This document shows, piece after piece, positions 1 to 8,800 of a stretch of 64,000 nt of DNA; position 1 is the first letter of the stretch, and the number at the start of each line of letters is the position of its first letter. Both the position numbers and the translations under genes were made by a program. Below the pieces are notes generated by a model. It was not told the DNA's origin. It saw only the letters and a list, made by a program, of their open reading frames with translations, and ran no database searches. The stretch comes from JAFECT01 sp964432415 (lineage in GTDB: Bacteria > Pseudomonadota > Alphaproteobacteria > Caulobacterales > Caulobacteraceae). Location: NCBI GenBank assembly GCA_964432415.1, contig CAYSNW010000014.1, positions 7,574-71,573 on the forward strand, in the 5' to 3' direction.

Positions 1-2544
1 GCCACGGTGCAGACCGCTTACAGTCAGACGCTCACGGCGTCCGGCGGGACCGGTCCTTACGCCTGGGTGGTCACGGTGGGCACGCTTCCTGACGGTCTGA
101 CGCTCTCGACCGGCGGGGTGCTCTCCGGCACGCCGACCACGGTGGGACCGTCGAACTTCACCATCACGGCCACCGACAGCTCGACCGGGACCGGCGCGCC
201 GTTCTCGGCCAGCCAGGCCTACAGCTTCACGGTCGCGCCCAAGCCGGTGACGGTCACCACCGCGTCCGTCCCGTCCGGCAAGGTGGGCGTCGCCTACAGC
301 CAAACCATCGCGGCGGCCGGCGGGGTCGGGCCCTACGCCTTCGACATCAGCGCCGGCGCCCTGCCTCCCGGCCTGAGCATCGCCCCGGACGGCACGCTCT
401 CCGGCGCTCCCACCGCCGCCGGCAGCTACAGCTTCACCGTCCGGGCCACCGACAGCCTGTCGGGAACCGGAACCAAGGCCTTCAGCGTCTCCGTCGCGGC
501 TCCGACCCTGGTGATCACCGGCCGTTCCGGCCTGCCCCAGGCCTACTCGGGGGTGTTCTACTCCACCACGCTCAGCGGCGGCGGCGGCACGGCGCCCTAC
601 AGCTTCGCCCTGGCCTCGGGCTCGATCCTGCCCGATGGCATGACGCTGAGCGCCTCGGGCGTCCTGTCCGGGACCCCGACCAAGCCGGCCAGCTTCAACT
701 TCTCGGTCGTCGTGACGGACAGCTCCGGCGCGCCTGGGCCCTACAATGTCACCCGCGGCCTGGCGATCACTGTGGTCGCCGCGCCGGTCCCGACCGCCGC
801 GGCGGCCAGCTCGTCGACCCACGTCAACACGCCGGTGAACATCGATCTCACCAGCTCGGTGGTGGCGGCCAACACCGTCGCGGTCTCCACGGCGGCGGGC
901 CACGGCTCCACGAGTGTCTCCGGTCTGGTGGTCATCTACACGCCCGCCTCCGGTTTCAGCGGGACCGACACCTTCAGCTACACGGCGACCGGCCCCGCTG
1001 GGACCTCGGCTCCGGCCGTGGTCACCGTCACGGTCTCGGGTTCCGGCCCGGCCTCGGTGTCCTCGACCCAGGTCAACCTGGTCACCGCCGCCAACTTTAC
1101 CGCCACCACGCCTGCGCTCACGCCCGTGACCGTCGACGTGACGGCGGGCGGAACCGGCGGACCCTTCACCGGGGCGACGGTGGTCTCGGTCAGCCCGTCC
1201 ACTTCGGGCGCCGCCGTGGCCGCGGCCACGGGCGTGTCGGGCCACTACGCCATCACCTTCACCCCGAACACGCAGTTCTCGGGGACCTCGGTGGTGACCT
1301 TCACCCTGACCTCGGCGGGTGGGACCTCGGCTCCGGCCACCCTGACCGTCACCGTGCAACCGCGCCCCGATCCGTCCCTGGATCCGGACGTGAAGGGCAT
1401 GATCGGCGGCCAGGGCAATGCGGCGCGCCAGTTCGCCCAGGCCCAGATCTCCAACTTCGACCGCCGGCTGGAGCAGTTGCACGGCGGCCGGGGCGGGGAG
1501 GGCGGTTATGCCTCGAAGTCCTCCATGGGCCTCGGCCTCGACTTCGGCGACTACGGCATCGATCAGCGCATGGTCGACAGCCCGGCGGCCCGCATGCGCC
1601 AGGAGGAGATGTTCAACCTCGCCGGCCGTGAGTTCGACGACCGCAGGTCCATGGCCCACGCCTCGGCCGACAAGCTCATGGCCTCACCCTCGGGCGAGGG
1701 CCGCCAGACCTGGTCGGGCGGGCTCTCGGTCTGGGTGGCGGGCAATATCTCGCTGGGTCAGCGCCACCTGTCCCCGACCCAGTCGGGCCTGAAGTTCGAG
1801 ACGCAGGGCGTCAGCCTCGGCGTCGACGCTCCGGTCGGCGAACACGCCGTCCTGGGCTTCGGCGGCGGCTGGGGCCACACGGTCGACAAGATCGGAACCC
1901 AGGGCACGCGCTCCACCGCCGACAACTGGGTGGGCGCGCTCTACGGCTCCTGGAACCCGGCCTCCAACCTCTACATCGATGGGGTCGTCGGCCGCGGCAG
2001 CCTGCGTTACGACAGCCGCCGTCATACCTCAGGCGCCTTCGTCACCGGCGAGCGCGATGGAACCCAGACCTTCGGTTCGATCACCGCGGCCTGGGAACAC
2101 AAGGGCGACCGGCTGAACCTGTCGCCCTACGCCCGCCTCGACATGGCCGACGCCACCCTCGACGGCTTCACCGAGACCGGCGATCCGATCTGGGCCCTCG
2201 TCTTCGGCCAGGAGAAGGTCCGGCTGATGACGGGCACGCTCGGCGCCCACGGCGACTACAGCTTCGACAACGCCAGGGGCCCGATCACGCCCCGCTGGCG
2301 GGTGGAGTACCGGCACGACTTCAACAACGCGGAGTCCTCCACCGTGCGCTACGCCGACCTGGTCTCGGGCACGCGCTTCAGCTTCTCTCCGGAACTGGAA
2401 GCCCGGGACAACCTGGTCCTCGGCGCAGGCGTCGAGTGGAAGCTCAACAACGGCTGGTCCGTCTCCACCGACTGGGAGGGCCAGGTCGCCAACCAGAACA
2501 ACACCAACAACCGCTTCCTGCTCCACTTGGGGCGGAAGTTCTGA
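1..2544 (+). CDS. Autotransporter adhesin, 5'-truncated by window
   Basis: The reading frame is open from base 1, so the N-terminus lies outside the window. The visible 847 residues hold the end of one Ig-like (He_PIG-type) repeat, two more repeats, a cadherin-like spacer, a Thr/Ser-rich beta domain, a short helical linker around residues 470-500, and an autotransporter beta-barrel from about residue 568 that ends in Phe, as expected of an outer-membrane barrel. The visible part is closely similar to the C-terminal third of the autotransporter ending at 14239, so the two are tandem paralogues. The likely role is a secreted or surface-anchored adhesin exported by its own barrel. Substrate and partners are unknown. 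A strong hairpin follows the stop codon. Confidence 0.9.
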   Translation, partial: ATVQTAYSQTLTASGGTGPYAWVVTVGTLPDGLTLSTGGVLSGTPTTVGPSNFTITATDSSTGTGAPFSASQAYSFTVAPKPVTVTTASVPSGKVGVAYSQTIAAAGGVGPYAFDISAGALPPGLSIAPDGTLSGAPTAAGSYSFTVRATDSLSGTGTKAFSVSVAAPTLVITGRSGLPQAYSGVFYSTTLSGGGGTAPYSFALASGSILPDGMTLSASGVLSGTPTKPASFNFSVVVTDSSGAPGPYNVTRGLAITVVAAPVPTAAAASSSTHVNTPVNIDLTSSVVAANTVAVSTAAGHGSTSVSGLVVIYTPASGFSGTDTFSYTATGPAGTSAPAVVTVTVSGSGPASVSSTQVNLVTAANFTATTPALTPVTVDVTAGGTGGPFTGATVVSVSPSTSGAAVAAATGVSGHYAITFTPNTQFSGTSVVTFTLTSAGGTSAPATLTVTVQPRPDPSLDPDVKGMIGGQGNAARQFAQAQISNFDRRLEQLHGGRGGEGGYASKSSMGLGLDFGDYGIDQRMVDSPAARMRQEEMFNLAGREFDDRRSMAHASADKLMASPSGEGRQTWSGGLSVWVAGNISLGQRHLSPTQSGLKFETQGVSLGVDAPVGEHAVLGFGGGWGHTVDKIGTQGTRSTADNWVGALYGSWNPASNLYIDGVVGRGSLRYDSRRHTSGAFVTGERDGTQTFGSITAAWEHKGDRLNLSPYARLDMADATLDGFTETGDPIWALVFGQEKVRLMTGTLGAHGDYSFDNARGPITPRWRVEYRHDFNNAESSTVRYADLVSGTRFSFSPELEARDNLVLGAGVEWKLNNGWSVSTDWEGQVANQNNTNNRFLLHLGRKF
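1237..1466 (+). repeat. 230-bp perfect repeat, copy 1
   Basis: Bases 1237-1466 match 12899-13128 without a single difference when read side by side. The sequences just outside, at 1236/12898 and 1467/13129, differ, mostly at third positions. The block codes for the end of the last beta domain and the start of the linker before the barrel. Confidence 0.93.
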
Positions 2545-2549
2545 TCCCG

Positions 2550-2577
2550 GCTCCCTGGAGGCCGTCCTCCAGGGAGC
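2550..2577 (+). terminator. Hairpin terminator after autotransporter 1
   Basis: A perfect 12-bp stem (2550-2561 with 2566-2577) with a 4-base loop starts 6 bases after the stop codon. There is no long T-run, only ATTT a few bases further on, so it may act as a stabilising hairpin or a weak intrinsic terminator. Confidence 0.7.
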
Positions 2578-2670
2578 GCCATTTCCGAAAAAACTTGCGC
2601 GCAGACGCATGAGCTTGCTCGCCCACCGTGCAATCCCGCGATATGAGTTTGACGTCGAGGGAGGGGCGCC

Positions 2671-2964
2671 GTGCAGATCGTGCAGACCGACTATTTCGCC
2701 GGCCATGTGGGCGAGAGTTTCGATATCGACCTGGGCGGCTCCAGCACCCCCCTGACCCTGGCCCAGGTCCGGCCCCTGCCGGTGCACCCCTTCCCAGGCA
2801 TGCTGCGCGCGCCCTTCGCCCTGGTCTTCAGGAGCGAGTCCCAGGTGGTGCTGCCGCAGAAGATCTACCGGCTGAACAACTCCGCCCTCGGCAAGCTCGA
2901 CATCTTCCTGGTCCCGGTCGGGCGCGAGGTCTCGGGCGTGGTCTACGAGGCGGTGTTCAACTGA
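2671..2964 (+). CDS. DUF6916 family protein
   Basis: A 97-residue protein beginning with GTG, preceded at close range by a strong GAGGGAGGGG ribosome site (about 2657-2666). It has no signal peptide and no membrane segment; it is a small beta-rich protein with a central VLPQKIYRL segment. The family is known mainly as a companion of tail-collar proteins and GNAT enzymes, and that is its context here. Its 3' end overlaps the convergent GNAT gene by 8 bases. Molecular function is unknown. The family name comes from recognising the sequence style and neighbourhood, so it should be taken as probable. Confidence 0.7.
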   Translation: MQIVQTDYFAGHVGESFDIDLGGSSTPLTLAQVRPLPVHPFPGMLRAPFALVFRSESQVVLPQKIYRLNNSALGKLDIFLVPVGREVSGVVYEAVFN

Positions 2965-3544
2965 GCTCGCGGCTCATGGCCAGCGAGGCGCCCTGCGCCA
3001 TGCCGGCGACAAAGCCGAGCGACTCGTAGAGCTTGCGCGCCCGGGGATTGGTCAGGTTGACGCTGAGCGCGACACGCCTGGCGCCGGCCGATCGCGCCTC
3101 GGCGATCACCCATTCCAGCAGATCTCGCCCCACGCCCTTGCCGCGCCGGGCGGCGAGGAACCCGATGTCGATGACCCTGTGTTCCTCGGGGCCGCGATCG
3201 AGGTAGAGCCGGCCTGCGGGCTGGCCGTCCGCCTCCACGATCAGGAAGTCGGCGCCCGGAAAACGGGTGACGAAATACTGGTGCTGCAGGGCGAACTGGT
3301 TGTCGAGGAAGCGCGCCTTGGCCTCCTCCGGCCAGGGGACCGACGCCATCTCCTCGGCCCGGAAACTCGCGAATAGCGCCCTCAGGAAGGGTAGGTCCTG
3401 CGTCGTGGCCCGGCGCAGCGCCAGGCCGCGCCGGGCGAGCCCCCGGGGCAGGGCGGGCGCCGGGAGGTCCGAATGCGGAAAGGCGCCCAAGGACTGGACG
3501 CCTATGACGCTGAAGTTGATGCCATCCAACCGGTGCGCTCCCAA
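2957..3544 (-). CDS. GNAT family N-acetyltransferase
   Basis: The 195-residue protein has the GNAT acetyl-CoA pyrophosphate loop RRGKGVG at about residues 133-139 and the usual C-terminal NPRARKLYESLGF segment at 166-178. It should transfer an acyl group from CoA to an unidentified amine. The first 40 residues are a Pro-rich extension ahead of the GNAT fold. The start drawn here is a TTG and is uncertain; an in-frame GTG near 3508 is possible. It lies 42 bases downstream of three tail-collar genes on the same strand and probably ends their operon, so the substrate may be one of those proteins (inference). Confidence 0.82.
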   Translation of the reverse strand: MGAHRLDGINFSVIGVQSLGAFPHSDLPAPALPRGLARRGLALRRATTQDLPFLRALFASFRAEEMASVPWPEEAKARFLDNQFALQHQYFVTRFPGADFLIVEADGQPAGRLYLDRGPEEHRVIDIGFLAARRGKGVGRDLLEWVIAEARSAGARRVALSVNLTNPRARKLYESLGFVAGMAQGASLAMSRELS

Positions 3545-3586
3545 GCCGCCGGCGCGATCCTTACCGCGCCTGCCGGCTTCAGGCGA

Positions 3587-4120
3587 TCAGTTGAAGCTCG
3601 GGAACACCCCGGTCATGGCGATCGCGAAGGTGACCGCCAGATAGGGCTGCATGTTCGGGTGCGGCTGACCGCCCCCCGCGACCCCGATCATGTTCGGCGC
3701 CATGGCCACGTTGGGCGTCGCGCCGGGCAAGAGCGGCAGGGCGTTGTGCGGCAGGCCCAGCGGCGAGCCGGTCGAGGGACTGCCCTGCTGGTTGGCGGTC
3801 CCGCGCTGGGTGTAGACCGCCGTGCCGTGGGTATGCTGCGGCATCTGCTGGGTCGTCAGCGTCACCTGGGTCTCGCCGAAGGTCTCGCCGCAGACCCGCG
3901 GGGTCAGGCCCTGGCCGGTCCCCTGGTTGCAGCCCGCCCGCGAGGCGAAGTTCGGCAGCTGGAAATTTGTGGTGCCGTTGCCGCCGTACTGGGTGCCCAG
4001 CAGCGAAAACAGGGCGGTGTACTGCTGGATCGCGACGGTCTGGCCGCTGGCCATCGCCCAGCCGTAGGGCGCGTAGCTGAATCCGAAGAGCTGGATTTCG
4101 CCGAGAAAGGGTGAAGTCAT
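3587..4120 (-). CDS. Tail-collar domain protein (MdpB-like), third of triplet
   Basis: A 177-residue protein with the phage Tail Collar domain at about residues 7-58 (GEIQLFGFSYAPYGW, then YGGNGTTNFQLPNF), followed by a Gly/Gln/Thr-rich region with the recurring QMPQHTHG motif. An AGGAG site sits just before the ATG. Such proteins are annotated as microcystin-dependent or phage tail proteins, but here there are no other phage genes; they recur as chromosomal triplets. It shares motifs with the two upstream genes and differs mainly in the C-terminal half. The role is unknown; a fibre or surface structure is a guess. Confidence 0.85.
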   Translation of the reverse strand: MTSPFLGEIQLFGFSYAPYGWAMASGQTVAIQQYTALFSLLGTQYGGNGTTNFQLPNFASRAGCNQGTGQGLTPRVCGETFGETQVTLTTQQMPQHTHGTAVYTQRGTANQQGSPSTGSPLGLPHNALPLLPGATPNVAMAPNMIGVAGGGQPHPNMQPYLAVTFAIAMTGVFPSFN

Positions 4121-4184
4121 GGCAGTCTCCTAGGAGTTCGCGCCGCGGGGGCTCGCTTCGAGCCTGCCGGCGCCGCGCGGATCT

Positions 4185-4733
4185 TCAGTTCTGTGACGGG
4201 TAGACGCCGGCCCAGGCGATGCAGAGAGACACCGTCTCGGTGGGCATGCAGTTGTCGTGCGGCTGGCTGTTGCCCATCTGGCCGATGGCGGTGGCGGCCA
4301 GCGAAGCGACGTTGGTCGGCGGCGTCTGGGTCGGATCGAAGTACCAGACATCGGCCGGGGTGTTTCCCGCCACATTGCCGAACAGCAGGGTCGCGGCCGG
4401 CGTGGTCGCGGTCGCCTGGGCCTGGCTGGCGACCATGGCGTGATTGTGCTGGGGCATCTGGTTGGAGTTGAGCGTGACGGTCTCGGAACCGAAGCCCTGG
4501 CCGAGCACGCGTGGGGTCAGGCCCTGGCCGTTGCCCTGGTGCATCGGCAACTGGCCGCGCAGGTCGGGCACACCGAAGGTGGTCTGGCCGTCGCCGCCGT
4601 AGGTGGTGCCCAGCAGGGCGTACAGGACCTCGTACTGGGCGATCGGCTTCAGGCTGCCGTCGCAGCTGAACCATCCGGTCGGGATCCGGTTGAAGCCGAA
4701 CATGCGGATTTCGCCGACATAGGGCGTGGTCAT
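4185..4733 (-). CDS. Tail-collar domain protein, second of triplet
   Basis: A 182-residue protein with the collar fold at the N-terminus (GEIRMFGFNRIPTGW, LLGTTYGGDGQTTFGVPDL) and the conserved MPQHNHA motif near residue 100. It carries GQGLTPRVLG in common with the third gene and ends in a WAGVYPSQN tail that resembles the ends of its two neighbours. It lies 34 bases downstream of the first collar gene and 64 bases upstream of the third, on the same strand, so co-transcription is likely. The three are diverged paralogues, not recent duplicates. Confidence 0.85.
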   Translation of the reverse strand: MTTPYVGEIRMFGFNRIPTGWFSCDGSLKPIAQYEVLYALLGTTYGGDGQTTFGVPDLRGQLPMHQGNGQGLTPRVLGQGFGSETVTLNSNQMPQHNHAMVASQAQATATTPAATLLFGNVAGNTPADVWYFDPTQTPPTNVASLAATAIGQMGNSQPHDNCMPTETVSLCIAWAGVYPSQN

Positions 4734-4767
4734 GGGATGCTCCTGCTCAAGGGCGCGCGGCTCACGC

Positions 4768-5322
4768 TCAGTTCCGGGACGGCCAGACGCCCTGCAGGGC
4801 GACGTTGAAATTGATCACGCGGGTAGGCTGGATGTTGTTGTGCGGCTGGTTGCCCCCGGTCATGCCCACCGTCTGGTTGGCCAACGGCACCAGATTGCCC
4901 CCGGTCACGAACACGGTCTCGGGGCTGCCGCCCTGCACCGCGGCCTGGGCGAACAGCGAATTGGCGGTGATCGGATTGCCCGCGGCCGTGCCAGGACTGG
5001 TGTTGGCCTGGAACGGGTGGTTGTGCTGGGGCATCTGGCCGGAGGTCAGCGTCACGGTCTCGGCGCCGCTGACCTGACCGAGGGCCATCGGCGAAGGCTG
5101 CCATCCTGGATCGGCGGAGGCGCCCTGGCCCATGGGCGAGCGGCCCATCAGGTTGGGCAGCTGGAAGGTGCTCACCCCGTTGCCGCCGTACACGGTGCCG
5201 AACAAGGCGAATAGCGCCTGGTTCTGCGCGATCGACATGGTCTGGCCGTTGGCGAGCGCGAACATCCTCTGCGCGTAACCGAAGCCGGTCATCATGATCT
5301 GACCGATGTAAAATTCCGCCAT
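4768..5322 (-). CDS. Tail-collar domain protein, first of triplet
   Basis: A 184-residue protein with the collar domain at residues 5-60 (IGQIMMTGFGYAQRM, LFGTVYGGNGVSTFQLPNL), MPQHNHPF in the middle and a GVWPSRN end. It is the promoter-proximal gene of the collar triplet and GNAT group. The 568-bp region upstream, shared with the large autotransporter on the other strand, should hold its promoter. No signal peptide is visible in any of the three, which argues against Sec export, although phage-type particles would not need it. Confidence 0.85.
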   Translation of the reverse strand: MAEFYIGQIMMTGFGYAQRMFALANGQTMSIAQNQALFALFGTVYGGNGVSTFQLPNLMGRSPMGQGASADPGWQPSPMALGQVSGAETVTLTSGQMPQHNHPFQANTSPGTAAGNPITANSLFAQAAVQGGSPETVFVTGGNLVPLANQTVGMTGGNQPHNNIQPTRVINFNVALQGVWPSRN

Positions 5323-5890
5323 CGCATCACCCGCCGTTCAGGTTGGACATCTGATCGCCCCGGTTGAAGCTTGGCCGCGCGAACCAATCAACCCTCAGGC
5401 GATCACGATAATCTGAAGAACGGCGTTCTCCGGGCATAAGCAACAGAAAGTTGTAAGAAAAAAAATTACCCAACCGCGATCGCGGCAAGGTTTCGCCCTG
5501 AAGGGCCTTGATCCAGTCGAGGATCGGCGCCACGCCCGCGTCCTCTCGCGCCAGGGCGGAATTTTTCGCCGCACCCAACCCCCACACGTCTCCAGGGCGC
5601 ATGCCGAAGCGCGGTTTGAAAGCCCGGCTGAAGGGCCGTGACTGGATGAAACGGGGGGGGAGGCGATCCCTGGCACGCACAGTCAAGAAATAAGGCACGG
5701 ACGGGCACTGACGGCGGCGACAAACGAGGCAATGAATGCGTTGCTGTCGGGACTCGGGTGGGCTACGCTCCACAGGTTGTATTTTTCGGCCGCGCTATCC
5801 GGTCGATGATTTGTTAAGCGTTCGCGGCCCTTGTTCTGGCTCTTGGGGTTGTTTGGTGGCGGGCGAGCGCCTGCCATTCGGGGGATTGGC
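5323..5890. other. Divergent intergenic region
   Basis: This 568-bp gap separates the leftward collar operon from the rightward giant autotransporter and should hold both promoters. It contains an AT-rich patch near 5448-5470 (an A-run between two GC-rich stretches), the AraC-like remnant described separately, and no intact gene that I can support. No clear minus-35/minus-10 pair stands out. Confidence 0.6.
5579..5683 (-). pseudogene. AraC-family regulator remnant
   Basis: Read leftwards, this stretch encodes RPFSRAFKPRFGMRPGDVW, which closely resembles the second helix-turn-helix and C-terminal signature of AraC/XylS regulators (HFSRAFRRRFG-x-SP). Immediately before it is LPPRFIQS, like the first HTH of such proteins, so the intervening 30-40 residues seem deleted. 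No effector-binding domain can be read upstream. It looks like a decayed regulator, possibly an old local regulator of the surface genes. Chance similarity cannot be excluded. Confidence 0.4.
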
Positions 5891-8800
5891 ATGACCGTTC
5901 TGGCTTCTGTCCGGAGCTACGGCGCTGAGGCGCGTGTGGATCAGGAGGCGGCGCGGCCGCCGCTCTCGATTCAGGGCTTCCTGCTCTATCTCCTCAGTAT
6001 GCTCGGCATGGCGGGCCGGGACGCGGCGCCGCGACGGCGCACGCGCGCCCCGTCGCGCGGCAAGCTGCTGACCCTGGCGGGCCTGGCGGTCGGCTTCCTG
6101 GTCATGGCCGCGCCCCAGGCGGCCTGGGCCCTGCCCCAGTGCAACGTCAGCTTCACGGTGGCGGCGAACTCGAGCTCCAGCACCTACATCCTGAACTCGA
6201 CGGACCTGGCCAACTGCGATCCGGGCTTCAGCGGCATCAGCCCCGGGGTGCAGACGCCTGCCCTGGGCGGGGCCTACACCCCGTCGGCGGGCGGGAACTA
6301 CGTCACCCAGTCCACCGCCAGCGACGACCGGATCGACTACCAGCCCAAGGCCGGTTTCCACGGCGTCGAGACCTTCCAGATCTGCGGCGAGCCCGGCACC
6401 ACGACGTGCGGCACCGTCACCGTCACCGTCACGGCCCCGACTGTCAGCGTCAGCCCGACCAGCCTGACCGCCGGCACGGTGGGCACGGCCTTCAACCAGT
6501 CGGTCTCCGGATCGGGCGGCACCGCGCCGTACAGTTTCTCGAAGACGTCTGGTTCGCTTCCGGCGGGGCTGAGTCTGAACACCTCCACCGGCGCGATCAC
6601 CGGCACGCCGACCGCGGGCGGCACGTTCAACTTCACCATCCAGGCCTCGGACAGCTCGATCAACGCGTCCGGCGGCTCCAGTCCGGTCACGGGCAGCCGC
6701 AACTACAACCTGACCATCAACGCCCCGACCATCACGGTGTCGCCGACGACCCTCAGCCACGGCCAGGAGGGGTCCGCCTTTTCCCAGGCGATCACCGCCT
6801 CGGGCGGCACCGCGCCGCGCACCTTCGCCGTGACCTCGGGCTCCCTGCCCACCGGCGTCACCCTCTCCAGCGCCGGCTCGCTCTCGGGCACGCCCGCGGC
6901 CGGCACGGCCGGGACCTTCAACTTCACCATCACGGCGACTGATAGCTCCACCGGCACCGGCCCCTTCACGGGCTCGCGCGCCTACACCTGGGTCATCGAC
7001 CAGGGACCGCCGACGGTCACCAGCCTCAGCCCGACCACCGGCGCGACCGCCGGCGGCACGAGCGTTGTCATCACCGGGACGAACTTCACGGGCGCGACCT
7101 CGGTCCATTTCGGCGCCAGCAGCGCTTCCTACACGGTCGACAGCAACACCCAGATCACCGCCACCTCGCCCTCGGGCACGGGGACCGTTGATGTCACGGT
7201 CACCGCCCCCGCGGGCACCAGCGCGACCAGCGCGTCCGATCAGTTCACCTACGCAGCCGTCACCATCTCGCCGACCACGGTCAGCAGCGGCACGGTGGGC
7301 ACAGCCTATTCGACCACGGACCTTTCGGCTTCGGGCGGCACAGGGCCCTACACCTTCGCGGTGACCGCCGGCGCCCTGCCGGCGGGGGTGACCCTGTCCA
7401 GCGCGGGCGCCTTCTCGGGCACGCCGACGGCGGGCGGCAGCTTCAACTTCACGGTCACGGCCACCGACACAGTGGGCGGCGGCACGGGCGCCCGCGCCTT
7501 CAGCCTGACCATCGCGGCCCCGACCATCACGGTGTCACCGACCAGCCTGACGGCCGGAACGGTGGCATCGGCCTTCAGCCAGACGGTCTCGGCCTCGGGC
7601 GGCACCTCGGGCTACAGCTTCGCGGTCACCTCCGGCGCCCTGCCGGCGGGCCTCAGCCTGAACAGCTCCACCGGCGCCATCACCGGCACCCCGACGGCGG
7701 GCGGCAGCTTCAACTTCACCATCACCGCCACCGACAGCTCAACCGGCACGGGGCCGTACACCGGCAGCCGCGCCTACAGCCTGACCATCAACGCCCCGAC
7801 GATCACGGTCAGCCCCAACTTCCCGCCGAACATGAACGTGGCCTCGGCCTACAGCCAGACCTTCACGGCCTCGGGCGGGACCTCGACCTACACCTTCGCG
7901 GTGACCTCGGGCGCGATCCCGGCGGGCATGACGCTGTCGAGCGCCGGTGTGCTTTCGGGCACGCCGACCGAGGGCGGAACCTTCAACTTCACCATCACGG
8001 CGACCGACAGCTCCACGGGCACGGGCCCCTACACCGGCAGCCACGCCTACACCCTGCTGGCCCAGTCCGCGATCGTCTCGACCAGCCCGACCACCCTGCC
8101 CAACGGCGCGGTCGCGGCGGCCTACAGCCAGACGGTCTCCGGTACGGGCGGCACCGCGCCCTACACCTTCCAGATCACCGGCGGCGCGCTTCCGGCTGGC
8201 CTGAGCCTCAACGCCTCGACCGGCGTGGTCTCCGGCACGCCGACCGCGGCGGGCAGCTTCACGGTCTTCATCGTGGCGACCGACAGCTCGACCGGAACCG
8301 GCCCCTTCTTCGGCGGTCGCAGCTACAGCTTCACCATCGCCGCCCCGACGGTGGCGATCTCGCCTTCGTCCCTGACTGCGGCAACGGTCGGTTCGTCGTA
8401 CAGCGCCTCGGTCTCCGGCTCCGGCGGCACCGCGCCCTACAGCTATGCGGTCACCTCCGGCGCCCTGCCGGCCGGCCTCAGCCTGAACGGCTCGACCGGC
8501 GCCATCACCGGCACGCCGACCGCGGGCGGCAGCTTCAGCTTCACCATCACCACGACCGATAGCACCACCGGAACCGGCTCGCCCTTCACCGCCAGCCAGG
8601 CCTACAGCTTCACGGTCAATGCGCCGACGATTGCGGTCTCTCCGAGTTCGCTGACGGCGGCCACGGTGGGCACGGCCTACAGCCAGACCATCTCGGCCTC
8701 GGGCGGGACCTCGCCCTACAGTTTCGCGGTGACTTCCGGCGCGCTCCCGGCGGGCCTCAGCCTGAACGGCTCGACCGGCGCGCTCAGCGGCACGCCGACC

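Noticed and set aside
3587..5322. Prophage or tailocin reading of the collar genes
   Set aside because: There is no capsid, sheath, baseplate, lysis or integrase gene; only collar-type proteins with GNAT and DUF6916 are present.
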